Positions 1 to 5,185 of a stretch of 5,185 nucleotides of DNA are shown here, in pieces. The DNA comes from Pseudorhodobacter antarcticus (GTDB lineage: Bacteria; Pseudomonadota; Alphaproteobacteria; Rhodobacterales; Rhodobacteraceae): positions 1 through 5,185 of the forward strand of contig CAMAQR010000133.1 of assembly GCA_945860375.1 (NCBI GenBank), given 5' to 3'. A program made the translations under genes and the position numbers. Position 1 is the stretch's first letter; each line of letters begins with the position of its first letter. Under the pieces are notes generated by a model that did not search any database, was not told where the DNA came from, and worked only from the letters and a program-made list of their open reading frames with translations.

Positions 1-282
1 GATACGCTCGATCATCGTGGCAAGCGACAGGCTGACGATGCCGATCATCGGCGGCGCGCCGCCCGCCTCGTGCATCGCTTCGGTGAAAATCGTCGCAACG
101 CGCCGGAACATCGCGTCGCTGACGGCGTAGCCTTCACCAGCCGTGCCGAACACGTAAAGATCGGGAAGGCCCGCTGCGACCAGATTGCGAATGGTGCGCC
201 GGAACAGCGCCTCGTCAAGGTCGCCGTCGCGGCGCCAAGGCAGGCAGACCGTGCCAAGCACAGTATGGGGATAGCGCGTCAT
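1..282 (-). CDS. Dihydrodipicolinate synthase/N-acetylneuraminate lyase family protein, N-terminal 94 residues (runs off the left edge)
   Basis: The family are class I (Schiff-base) TIM-barrel aldolases and dehydratases acting on pyruvate or 2-keto acids in the cytoplasm. The visible N-terminus shows the typical opening: a first strand ending in LPWRRDGDLDEALFRR (residues 14-29), a helix plus AAGLPDLYVFG, then GTAGEG at 46-51. This last motif matches the GTTGE pyruvate-carboxylate binding loop of DapA, with Thr48 and Glu50 kept. The catalytic Tyr and Lys lie beyond the window edge, so the exact reaction (DapA, keto-deoxy sugar-acid aldolase, lyase) cannot be decided. Its ATG (282-280) overlaps the TGA of the upstream 231-residue gene as ATGA. 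No Shine-Dalgarno-like sequence precedes it, which implies translational coupling. The catabolic context argues against a lysine biosynthesis role, but that is inference. Confidence 0.85.
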   Translation of the reverse strand, partial: MTRYPHTVLGTVCLPWRRDGDLDEALFRRTIRNLVAAGLPDLYVFGTAGEGYAVSDAMFRRVATIFTEAMHEAGGAPPMIGIVSLSLATMIERI

Positions 283-974
283 GACGCGAACGCGATGGCG
301 ACGCGGTCGATCTCGACATAGCCTTGGGCGATGCTGGATGGCCAGATAGGATAGTCGCGGCCAGCGCGCAGCAGATGCGCGTCGCCCACAATATCGCCCA
401 TAGGCTTGGGTGTCACGGGAAACATGATAAGGTGGATGTTGACGTTCACATTGGCCAAAATATCCGCCAGCGGCCGTTCACCATAGGTGTCTTTGCGGTC
501 GTGACGCGCGCCGATGCTGGTCCACTGTTCCGGATCGGGGCGCGCGGTGATGGTGGTCTCGGCCCAGTTCGGGCCGACAGGAAAGCTTTGCCCGGTCAGC
601 ACCCAGCCCGAGATCAAGCCGTCGATCGAGCCTTGGATCAGCAGCGACAGCCTTGTCCCCGCCGCCTCAAGTTCGCCGCGCGTGCGCAAAGTGATTTTTG
701 CATCTGTGAAGTCGGTTGGAAACCCTGCGGTTGTAAATCGGTTGCGGCCCGACACTTCGCGCACAGACTCACCCGACGGCCCCTGTGTCACCAAGCACAT
801 CAAAAGCTGCAAATAGCCGCCGCCGGGTGGCGCGTGGTTGTAATCAACCCACCATGGCCCCTGACAGCGGACGACGCCGTCGCGAATGGGCAAGGGCTGC
901 GGCGGATCGAAATTGTTGGCAACCCGCATCCATCCACCGGGACCGTCGTCAAACTCTTCAACATACCTGCTCAC
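279..974 (-). CDS. Protein of unknown function, possible concanavalin-like jelly-roll fold, coupled to the aldolase gene
   Basis: I do not recognise a named family. The protein has 231 residues with no signal peptide or membrane segment, so it is probably cytoplasmic. It is rich in Trp, Gly and alternating beta-type stretches: WMRVANN (15-21), GPWWVDY (39-45), AKITLRTRG (92-100), RLSLLIQG (108-115), SGWVLTGQSFPVGPNW (122-137), PEQWTSIGARHD (148-159), VNVNIHLIMFPV (176-187) and YVEIDRVAIAFAS (219-231). This succession of strands, ending in a hydrophobic 'EIDRVAIAF' strand, resembles LamG/concanavalin-like carbohydrate-binding folds. That is a pattern impression, not a demonstrated homology. 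The start is GTG at 974 with GAGG at 985-982, seven bases upstream; a nearby ATG in the leader is out of frame. It is the first gene of a minus-strand operon with the downstream aldolase, which it overlaps by four bases. It could be an accessory or substrate-binding protein, or an enzyme of an uncharacterised family. Confidence 0.85.
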   Translation of the reverse strand: MSRYVEEFDDGPGGWMRVANNFDPPQPLPIRDGVVRCQGPWWVDYNHAPPGGGYLQLLMCLVTQGPSGESVREVSGRNRFTTAGFPTDFTDAKITLRTRGELEAAGTRLSLLIQGSIDGLISGWVLTGQSFPVGPNWAETTITARPDPEQWTSIGARHDRKDTYGERPLADILANVNVNIHLIMFPVTPKPMGDIVGDAHLLRAGRDYPIWPSSIAQGYVEIDRVAIAFAS

Positions 975-990
975 GGATGCGCCTCGCCCA

Positions 991-1020
991 TTGATTATAT
1001 TATTATTTTAATACTATAAC
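991..1020 (+). promoter_or_regulatory. Candidate sigma70-type promoter for the oxidoreductase-amidohydrolase operon
   Basis: TTGATT (991-996) is separated by 18 bases from TATAAC (1015-1020). A start site would fall near position 1027, giving a leader of about 28 bases to the ATG at 1055. This placement makes the earlier in-frame ATG at 1028 an unlikely start. The -10 element lies within the spacer of the opposing minus-strand promoter. Confidence 0.45.
995..1019. promoter_or_regulatory. 25-base palindrome in the divergent promoter region, candidate operator
   Basis: The left arm TTATATTATTA (995-1005) and the right arm TAATACTATAA (1009-1019) are inverted repeats matching at 10 of 11 positions around a TTT centre. 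The palindrome covers the candidate -10 element of the minus-strand promoter and most of that of the plus-strand promoter. A single dimeric repressor bound here could therefore shut both operons. No regulator gene is in the window, so the protein family is unknown. AT-rich sequence forms palindromes by chance more easily, which lowers confidence. Confidence 0.45.
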
Positions 1021-1036
1021 GTGAATAATGTGTCAA
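1008..1036 (-). promoter_or_regulatory. Candidate sigma70-type promoter for the minus-strand operon with the aldolase
   Basis: On the minus strand a perfect TTGACA (1036-1031) is followed after 17 bases by TATTAA (1013-1008), which matches the TATAAT consensus at 4 of 6 positions. Transcription would start near 1001, giving a leader of roughly 27 bases to the GTG at 974. It overlaps the plus-strand promoter, so the two cannot both be occupied by RNA polymerase at once. Confidence 0.5.
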
Positions 1037-1042
1037 GCAGCT

Positions 1043-1048
1043 GGGGGG
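1043..1048 (+). promoter_or_regulatory. Ribosome binding site supporting the ATG at 1055
   Basis: A run of six G residues lies six bases before the ATG at 1055 and is the only purine-rich stretch near either in-frame ATG. The alternative ATG at 1028 is preceded by AT-rich promoter sequence with no such site. It would also add a non-conserved MCQAAGGQA leader before the FAD-binding strand. Confidence 0.55.
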
Positions 1049-1054
1049 CAGGCC

Positions 1055-2254
1055 ATGGCCGACAAACATGCGATCATCGTCGGGGGTGGGGTGACGGGCT
1101 TATCAACCGCTTATCACCTTAAGCGCCTTGGCTATGGCGAGGTGACGATCCTTGAAAAAGACAGCATCGGCGACGGCTCTAGCAGCCGCGCGGCAGGGAT
1201 TTCGACGGGCCTTTTATGGTCCAAGACCGGCGTGCTTGCCCGCAAGACAGCGCTGCGCCGGTTTCGCGAGATGGGGCGCGAGCTTGAGGACTATGTATTC
1301 CACAACGAACATGGCTGCCTTGGCCTGTTCAGTCCCGAACAGTGGCCCGCCCGTGAGGCGCTGTTGCCGCTTTATGATGACCTTGATGTGCCCTACCAAA
1401 TCCTAACGGCCGCCGAAATCCGCCGCCGCTGGCCGCAGCTTAATCCTCAAGAGGATCACATTGGCCTTCTTGACCCGCTGGGCGGTTACAGCGAGCCCAC
1501 GGATTATCTGGCGGCGCTGACGGCCAAGCTGCGCAAACTCGGCGTCACAATTGTTCAAAAGACGACCGTGCGCGAGATTGTGGTCGAGGGTGGTCGCGCC
1601 ACCGGCGTGCGCACCGATCACGGCGTGATCCGCGGCGATGCGGTGGTGGTGGCCAATTACGCTTGGGTGATGCCGCTGTTGGCAACCGCCGGTCTCACGA
1701 TTCCGGCTAAGACCTTCGTCCATCAACGCTACGTGACGGCACCCTTTGCCTCGCCCTTCGTGGCACCGCCGGTGAATGCCGACCCCTTCCTTGGCTATGT
1801 CCGCCCTGCTGCGGGCAATCGCATCCTGATAGGCGCAGAGACAGCCGATCGTGACGACATGACGGTCAGCGATTTCGCCTTTCGGCTTGAGCAGATTCAG
1901 GATGACCCCGCAGTCCTACCCGCCGTGCTGCAGCGCTTTGGTGACTTTGTGCCGGCGCTCAGGGATGCGCGATGGGAAACGCGCAAGGTGGGGCTGCTGT
2001 CTTTTTCGATGGACGGCGAGCCGATCTTGGGGCCCTTCGGCGCGGTGGAAGGCCTGTTTGTTGGCGTGTGCTTTCATTCTGGCGGGTTCAGCTACAACCC
2101 GGCCTCTGGCTTCTACTTGGCCGAGTTCGTGGCAAAGGGCAAAACCTCCATCGACCTTAGCGCCTTCTCGCCCGATCGATTCGCCACCGCCGAGACAAAG
2201 GCCTATCTCGCCTCTCCCGTGCCGCAGCGTCATGCGGCGCGCCGCCGTCATTAG
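1055..2254 (+). CDS. FAD-dependent oxidoreductase, DAO family (glycine oxidase/sarcosine oxidase/D-amino-acid dehydrogenase type)
   Basis: The 399-residue product oxidises a C-N (or less often a hydroxy-acid) bond with FAD as cofactor, probably in the cytoplasm or at the membrane face. The Rossmann strand AIIVGGGVTGLSTAYHL (6-22) carries the GxGxxG-type loop. It is followed by VTILEKD (30-36), with Glu34 placed to bind the FAD ribose, and by GSSSRAAGIS (41-50), the usual Gly/Ser-Arg flavin loop. The C-terminal FAD contact region runs from DGEPILGP (320-327) to GVCFHSGGFSYNPASG (337-352), the counterpart of the family's 'GFSGHGF...PA.G' segment. The Cys that binds FAD covalently in monomeric sarcosine oxidases appears absent, since that stretch reads KVGLLSFSMD (311-320); non-covalent FAD is inferred. 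The ATG at 1055 is chosen over 1028 on the ribosome binding site and the domain start. The length is normal for the family. The substrate is unknown. It is the first gene of a two-gene operon, 11 bases before the amidohydrolase. Confidence 0.88.
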   Translation: MADKHAIIVGGGVTGLSTAYHLKRLGYGEVTILEKDSIGDGSSSRAAGISTGLLWSKTGVLARKTALRRFREMGRELEDYVFHNEHGCLGLFSPEQWPAREALLPLYDDLDVPYQILTAAEIRRRWPQLNPQEDHIGLLDPLGGYSEPTDYLAALTAKLRKLGVTIVQKTTVREIVVEGGRATGVRTDHGVIRGDAVVVANYAWVMPLLATAGLTIPAKTFVHQRYVTAPFASPFVAPPVNADPFLGYVRPAAGNRILIGAETADRDDMTVSDFAFRLEQIQDDPAVLPAVLQRFGDFVPALRDARWETRKVGLLSFSMDGEPILGPFGAVEGLFVGVCFHSGGFSYNPASGFYLAEFVAKGKTSIDLSAFSPDRFATAETKAYLASPVPQRHAARRRH

Positions 2255-2265
2255 GAACCGCAAAC

Positions 2266-3309
2266 ATGACAAATGCCATTGACCGCGCCGACATTCAGCC
2301 AACCGACCTTGACCAAGCGATCTGGGCCGAGGAGCTTTCCGACTTCGTCCCCGACACCGTCTTTGATGTCCACACCCACATCTATCGCTGGGCTTTCGAT
2401 CTTGATCCAAACCGCGCAACGGGGCCCTTTGCCAACAACATCGGCCGCTACTTCCCAGAGGTGACTTGGGACCTTGCCGATCAGGTCGACGCTCTTCTGA
2501 TGCCGGGCCGCAAGATGGAACGGCTGGCTTTCCCGTTTCCCTTCCCGCATCCCTGCGATTTTGACACCTCCAACAGCTATGTGGCCGCACAGGTCAGCAA
2601 GGGCCCCACATCGCGCGGACTGGCCCTTGTCCATCCCGGCATGAGCAGCGCTGAGGTCGAGGCGACTGTGCGGCGAAACGGGTTAATCGGCGTCAAGCCC
2701 TACCGGTTTTATGCGTCAACAGGCGATGCCGTGGCGTGCCGGATCACCGATTTTATGCCCGAGCATCAGATAGCGGTCGCCGACAGGCTGGGGCTTATCA
2801 TCATGATGCATATCTCCAAACCTGACGCGATAGGCGACCCCGACAATATCGAGGACATCCGCCGGCTGAGCGACAAATATCCCGACGTCAAATGGATCCT
2901 CGCCCATTGCGCGCGCAGCTATTCGCCCTGGGCCATTGAAAAGGCGGCGGCCTTGATCCGCGATCTGCCCAATGTATGGTATGACACCTCGACGGTTTGC
3001 GATTCCGATGCGATGGACGCGCTTTACACCGGTGTCGGCGTTGACCGCGTGATGTATGGGTCGGACGACATGATCGGGCCGATGCGCGGCAAGTACGTCA
3101 CGTTCGGCAGGGCTTGGGCCTATCTGTCGCCTGACAACCATGGGATGGGCCTGACCCATTGCGACCCACGGATGACTTACGTGCGCTACGAACAGTTGCG
3201 GGCCATGAAGCGCGGCGCGCGGCAGATTGGCCTGACGACAGAGCAGCGGCAGGCGCTGTTTTACGGCACCGCGCGGGCGCTGGTGGAGTCCGTCGCCCTG
3301 CCCCGATAG
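2266..3309 (+). CDS. Metal-dependent hydrolase, amidohydrolase-2 family (TIM barrel)
   Basis: The 347-residue product belongs to the family of lactonases, amide hydrolases and decarboxylases that includes ACMSD, gamma-resorcylate decarboxylase and pyrone-dicarboxylate lactonase. FDVHTHIY (33-40) gives the HxH metal motif (His36, His38). GVKPYRFY (142-149) is the following barrel strand, with Lys144. IIMMHISK (178-185) supplies His182, WILAHCAR (210-217) supplies His214, and VMYGSDDM (262-269) supplies the catalytic Asp267 (or Asp268). All expected active-site positions are therefore present and the enzyme looks intact. The sequence does not decide between hydrolysis and decarboxylation. The start is well supported: AGGAA at 2253-2257 overlaps the upstream stop codon and lies eight bases before the ATG. 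It is co-transcribed with the FAD oxidoreductase and may hydrolyse a lactone or imine-derived product of it, which is inference. Confidence 0.9.
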   Translation: MTNAIDRADIQPTDLDQAIWAEELSDFVPDTVFDVHTHIYRWAFDLDPNRATGPFANNIGRYFPEVTWDLADQVDALLMPGRKMERLAFPFPFPHPCDFDTSNSYVAAQVSKGPTSRGLALVHPGMSSAEVEATVRRNGLIGVKPYRFYASTGDAVACRITDFMPEHQIAVADRLGLIIMMHISKPDAIGDPDNIEDIRRLSDKYPDVKWILAHCARSYSPWAIEKAAALIRDLPNVWYDTSTVCDSDAMDALYTGVGVDRVMYGSDDMIGPMRGKYVTFGRAWAYLSPDNHGMGLTHCDPRMTYVRYEQLRAMKRGARQIGLTTEQRQALFYGTARALVESVALPR

Positions 3310-3345
3310 CACGCGCGCCATCCTTCATGACGGACAAGATGCAGG
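3310..3345. other. Convergent intergenic gap without a recognisable terminator
   Basis: These 36 bases separate the stop codons of two convergent operons. I find no strong GC hairpin with a T tract on either strand, only the short TCATGA palindrome with weakly complementary flanks. Transcripts probably overlap at their 3' ends or end by another route such as Rho. Confidence 0.5.
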
Positions 3346-4518
3346 TCAGTGCCCGGCCGGTGCCACAAGGTCGTTCGATTCGATGTTGCGCGCACCCAGC
3401 GTCGTGATGTCGGTTTCGCCCATCAGGCCCAGTGTGGTGTCGGCTTCGGCGCGGAGGATCTCGATAATCCGCGACACACCGGCCTCTCCTGCCACGCCAA
3501 GGCCATACAGGAACGGCCTGCCGATGAACACCGCCCGCGCGCCAAGGGCCACGGCCTTGAGCATGTCGTGGCCAGATCGCACACCGCTGTCGAGGTAGAT
3601 CTCGCACTTGCCACCCACGGCATCGACGATGCGCGGCAGCACGCGGATGGTGGACGGCGCGCAATCAAGCTGGCGGCCCCCGTGATTGGACACGATGATC
3701 GCATCCGCACCATGGGCCACGGCAGCCCGTGCATCGTCGGGATGAAGCACGCCCTTCACCACCAGCGGCCCCCCGAACCGCTTCTTGATCCAGATCAGGT
3801 CTTTCCAGTTCAGCGTCAGGTCGTCTTGCTCTGACATCCAAGTGGCCAAGGCGGAAACGGTGGTCGCTTCCGGGATATGGCCCGCGAAATTGCCGAAGGT
3901 ACGCCGTTTGGTCGCCAGCATCGCCAGCGCCCAGCGCGGCTTCATGGCCATCTCGGCCAGGAATTTGGGACTCATTTTCAGCGGAACTGTCAGGCCGTTG
4001 CGGACGTCCTTGTGGCGCTGACCGCCGATCTGACAATCCATCGTGACCACAATCGCCGTGCATTTGGCGGCTTTGGCGCGGTCAATCAGCCGTTCGTTGA
4101 AGGCGCGGTCCTTGCGGACGTAAAACTGGAACCAGAAGGGTGCCGTCGTGGCCTCTGCCACGTCTTCGATCGAGCAGATGCTGACGGTTGAAAGGGTGAA
4201 GGGAATGCCCGCCTTCTGGGCCGCCCGCGCGGCCTTTATCTCGCCATCGGCAGTTTGCATGCCAGCGGCCCCGGTTGGCGCCAAGGCCAGCGGCATCGAC
4301 ACCGCTTGGCCCAGCATCGTGGTGGAAAGGCTGCGGGTCGAGATATCGACACCGATCCGCTGCTGGATGCGGATTTTTCCAAAGTCCGTACTGTTCTCGC
4401 GGTAGGTGCTTTCCGTGTAAGCCCCCGAATCTGCGTATTGGTAGAACATGCGCGGCACGCGCCGTTCAGCCACGCGCATGAAATCTTCGATGGTCAAAAG
4501 GTGGTCAAGCTGCGTCAT
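3346..4518 (-). CDS. FMN-dependent alpha-hydroxy-acid oxidase/dehydrogenase (L-lactate/mandelate dehydrogenase-like)
   Basis: The 390-residue product oxidises an (S)-2-hydroxy acid to the 2-keto acid using FMN. Family motifs in order: FYQYADSGAYTE (25-36) with the N-terminal substrate Tyr, LAPTGAAGM (79-87), STVSICSIEDV (110-120), FWFQFYVRKDR (128-138) with Tyr133, the VTMDCQIGGQRHKDVRNG strand and loop (158-175), Lys255 in VVKGVLHPDDA, catalytic His279 and Arg282 in SNHGGRQLD, and the FMN phosphate site LDSGVRSG (309-316) with GRPFLYGL (333-340). All catalytic residues are present. The roughly 60-residue segment before LNWKDLIWIKK (236-246) corresponds to the variable loop 4. In LldD and mandelate dehydrogenase this loop mediates membrane association, so peripheral membrane attachment is possible. 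The length fits LldD (about 380-396). An open frame continues upstream to 4827 but overlaps the preceding gene; ATG at 4518 with GGAGAG at 4528-4523 is the start. It lies one base after the stop of the 221-residue gene. The actual substrate need not be lactate. Confidence 0.92.
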   Translation of the reverse strand: MTQLDHLLTIEDFMRVAERRVPRMFYQYADSGAYTESTYRENSTDFGKIRIQQRIGVDISTRSLSTTMLGQAVSMPLALAPTGAAGMQTADGEIKAARAAQKAGIPFTLSTVSICSIEDVAEATTAPFWFQFYVRKDRAFNERLIDRAKAAKCTAIVVTMDCQIGGQRHKDVRNGLTVPLKMSPKFLAEMAMKPRWALAMLATKRRTFGNFAGHIPEATTVSALATWMSEQDDLTLNWKDLIWIKKRFGGPLVVKGVLHPDDARAAVAHGADAIIVSNHGGRQLDCAPSTIRVLPRIVDAVGGKCEIYLDSGVRSGHDMLKAVALGARAVFIGRPFLYGLGVAGEAGVSRIIEILRAEADTTLGLMGETDITTLGARNIESNDLVAPAGH

Positions 4519-4519
4519 C

Positions 4520-5185
4520 TCACTCTCCAGAAACGAACCACCGCATGTCGTAGCGGTGCGTGCTGCGGTCAAAGGCAAGGGTATAGGGATCGCACCGCCA
4601 GCGTTCGACCTGGCCGTCTGTCCGCGCCACCAGCCAGCAAAAATCCCAACCACCGCTGCTATAGCGCAGCGGGATTGCGGGCTTGACCCGAACGGCAGGG
4701 TGCGTGCCCGTGAGGAAGAGCTTTCGGTCGGTGTAATAATAGCAAGAGCCCGCGTGGATGAAGGCCTCGTTCTCGGGCGCTGTCTCGCCCTCGGGGACAA
4801 GGCCCACGCTGAACTTTTTGATGGCAACCTTGACCGGAGCGCCGCGCAAGAAAGCGTCCGTCAGGGCTTCGATAGACCCCGAGATCGTTTCGCCGTTGTA
4901 ATCGTGCGAAAGCACTTCGCGCCAACGGTCGTTTACCATGAAGCGGTAGCTGTCAAAGTCGTAGACGAAGTTATGCGACGGCGCGTTGGTACCTGCGTCA
5001 AAATTGTCGAACTGGTGGTAGCGCGGCACGTCAGGGATATCGGCGAACGGCGAGGTGCCGCGCGCGCCTGTGGCGGGCTGGCCGTCCAGATAGGGGCGGG
5101 CGATCGCCTGCGTGCCGTCTTGATTGTACAAAAAGAACGACATCGAGGGTCTTGGCCCAAATCCCTCGGGCAATTCCACCGGCAT
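4520..5185 (-). CDS. Protein of unknown function, aromatic-rich, upstream partner of the FMN dehydrogenase (possibly cut at the right edge)
   Basis: I do not recognise a family. At least 221 residues are visible, ending in TGA at 4522-4520. The first visible codon is an ATG at the very window edge, so it is unclear whether it is the start or an internal Met; no upstream ribosome binding site can be seen. There is no obvious signal peptide or membrane helix. Notable stretches are PRPSMSFFLYNQDGTQAI (11-28), FVYDFDSYRFMVNDRW (73-88), AFLRGAPVKVAIKKF (111-125), HAGSCYYYTDRKLF (144-157), VRVKPAIPLRY (165-175), GGWDFCWLVARTDG (178-191) and CDPYTLAFD (198-206). The density of Tyr, Phe and Trp with short beta-type segments suggests a compact all-beta or mixed protein with an aromatic, perhaps ligand-binding, core. 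The one-base gap to the dehydrogenase gene implies a single operon and possibly a physical or pathway partnership. It shows no obvious similarity by eye to the other unknown protein of the window. Confidence 0.8.
   Translation of the reverse strand: MPVELPEGFGPRPSMSFFLYNQDGTQAIARPYLDGQPATGARGTSPFADIPDVPRYHQFDNFDAGTNAPSHNFVYDFDSYRFMVNDRWREVLSHDYNGETISGSIEALTDAFLRGAPVKVAIKKFSVGLVPEGETAPENEAFIHAGSCYYYTDRKLFLTGTHPAVRVKPAIPLRYSSGGWDFCWLVARTDGQVERWRCDPYTLAFDRSTHRYDMRWFVSGE
4523..4528 (-). promoter_or_regulatory. Ribosome binding site fixing the start of the FMN dehydrogenase
   Basis: GGAGAG on the minus strand (4528-4523) lies within the last codons of the upstream gene and four bases before the ATG at 4518. 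It marks this ATG as the start rather than any in the longer open frame, and it implies co-translation with the upstream gene. Confidence 0.7.

Noticed and set aside
324..1019. Plus-strand open frame of 231 codons opposite the unknown minus-strand gene
   Set aside because: Its translation is rich in Arg, His and Ala with no domain pattern, it runs across the divergent promoter region, and the opposite strand carries a coherent protein coupled to the aldolase. It is an antisense shadow of GC-rich coding DNA.
1028..1054. Earlier in-frame ATG for the DAO-family oxidoreductase
   Set aside because: It would coincide with the predicted transcription start, has no ribosome binding site and adds nine residues before the FAD-binding strand.
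1916..2590. Minus-strand open frame of 224 codons spanning the oxidoreductase-amidohydrolase junction
   Set aside because: It is antisense to two well-supported enzymes, has an Arg-rich composition without motifs, and has no plausible start context.
3321..3341. Possible hairpin in the convergent gap
   Set aside because: Only about five of nine positions could pair and no T tract follows on either strand, so it does not qualify as an intrinsic terminator.
3349..3834. Plus-strand open frame of 161 codons opposite the FMN dehydrogenase
   Set aside because: It lies antisense to the most conserved catalytic part of the dehydrogenase, and its translation is His/Arg-rich without recognisable features.
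4519..4827. 103-codon upstream extension of the FMN dehydrogenase reading frame
   Set aside because: It is low-complexity, Arg/Ser/Pro-rich sequence overlapping the preceding gene in another frame. The family N-terminus begins at the ATG at 4518, which has a good ribosome binding site.

Overview
The window is a compact, GC-rich bacterial stretch with very high coding density. It carries one divergent promoter region and looks like part of a catabolic gene cluster. The composition, the codon choice (GGC, GCC, CGC, but frequent CTT) and the gene families suggest an alphaproteobacterium, perhaps of the Rhodobacter/Roseobacter group. That placement is inference; no rRNA or other marker gene is present.

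Layout. (1) Positions 974 to 1, minus strand: a 231-residue protein of unknown function, possibly with a jelly-roll fold, overlaps by 4 bases (ATGA) the start of a dihydrodipicolinate synthase-like aldolase/lyase that runs off the left edge. (2) Positions 975-1054: an 80-base intergenic region with a very AT-rich core. It holds a 25-base near-perfect palindrome and two overlapping divergent promoter candidates. (3) Positions 1055-3309, plus strand: an FAD-dependent oxidoreductase of the DAO family, then after 11 bases a metal-dependent amidohydrolase-2 family enzyme. (4) Positions 3310-3345: a 36-base convergent gap with no recognisable terminator. (5) Positions 5185 to 3346, minus strand: the C-terminal part, or all, of a second protein of unknown function, followed one base later by an FMN-dependent alpha-hydroxy-acid oxidase/dehydrogenase related to L-lactate and mandelate dehydrogenases.

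Working together. The four recognisable enzymes are a flavin amine/hydroxyacid oxidoreductase, an amidohydrolase or lactonase, an FMN 2-hydroxyacid dehydrogenase and a class I Schiff-base aldolase or dehydratase. Together they fit stepwise oxidation, hydrolysis and C-C cleavage of a small polar substrate, such as a sugar acid, a lactone or an N-substituted amino acid. The substrate cannot be read from the sequence. The most unusual aspect is that two unrecognised, aromatic-rich, apparently cytoplasmic proteins each lie immediately upstream of an enzyme gene, one overlapping it by four bases and the other one base away. I see no CRISPR array, tRNA, rRNA, insertion sequence or defence system.
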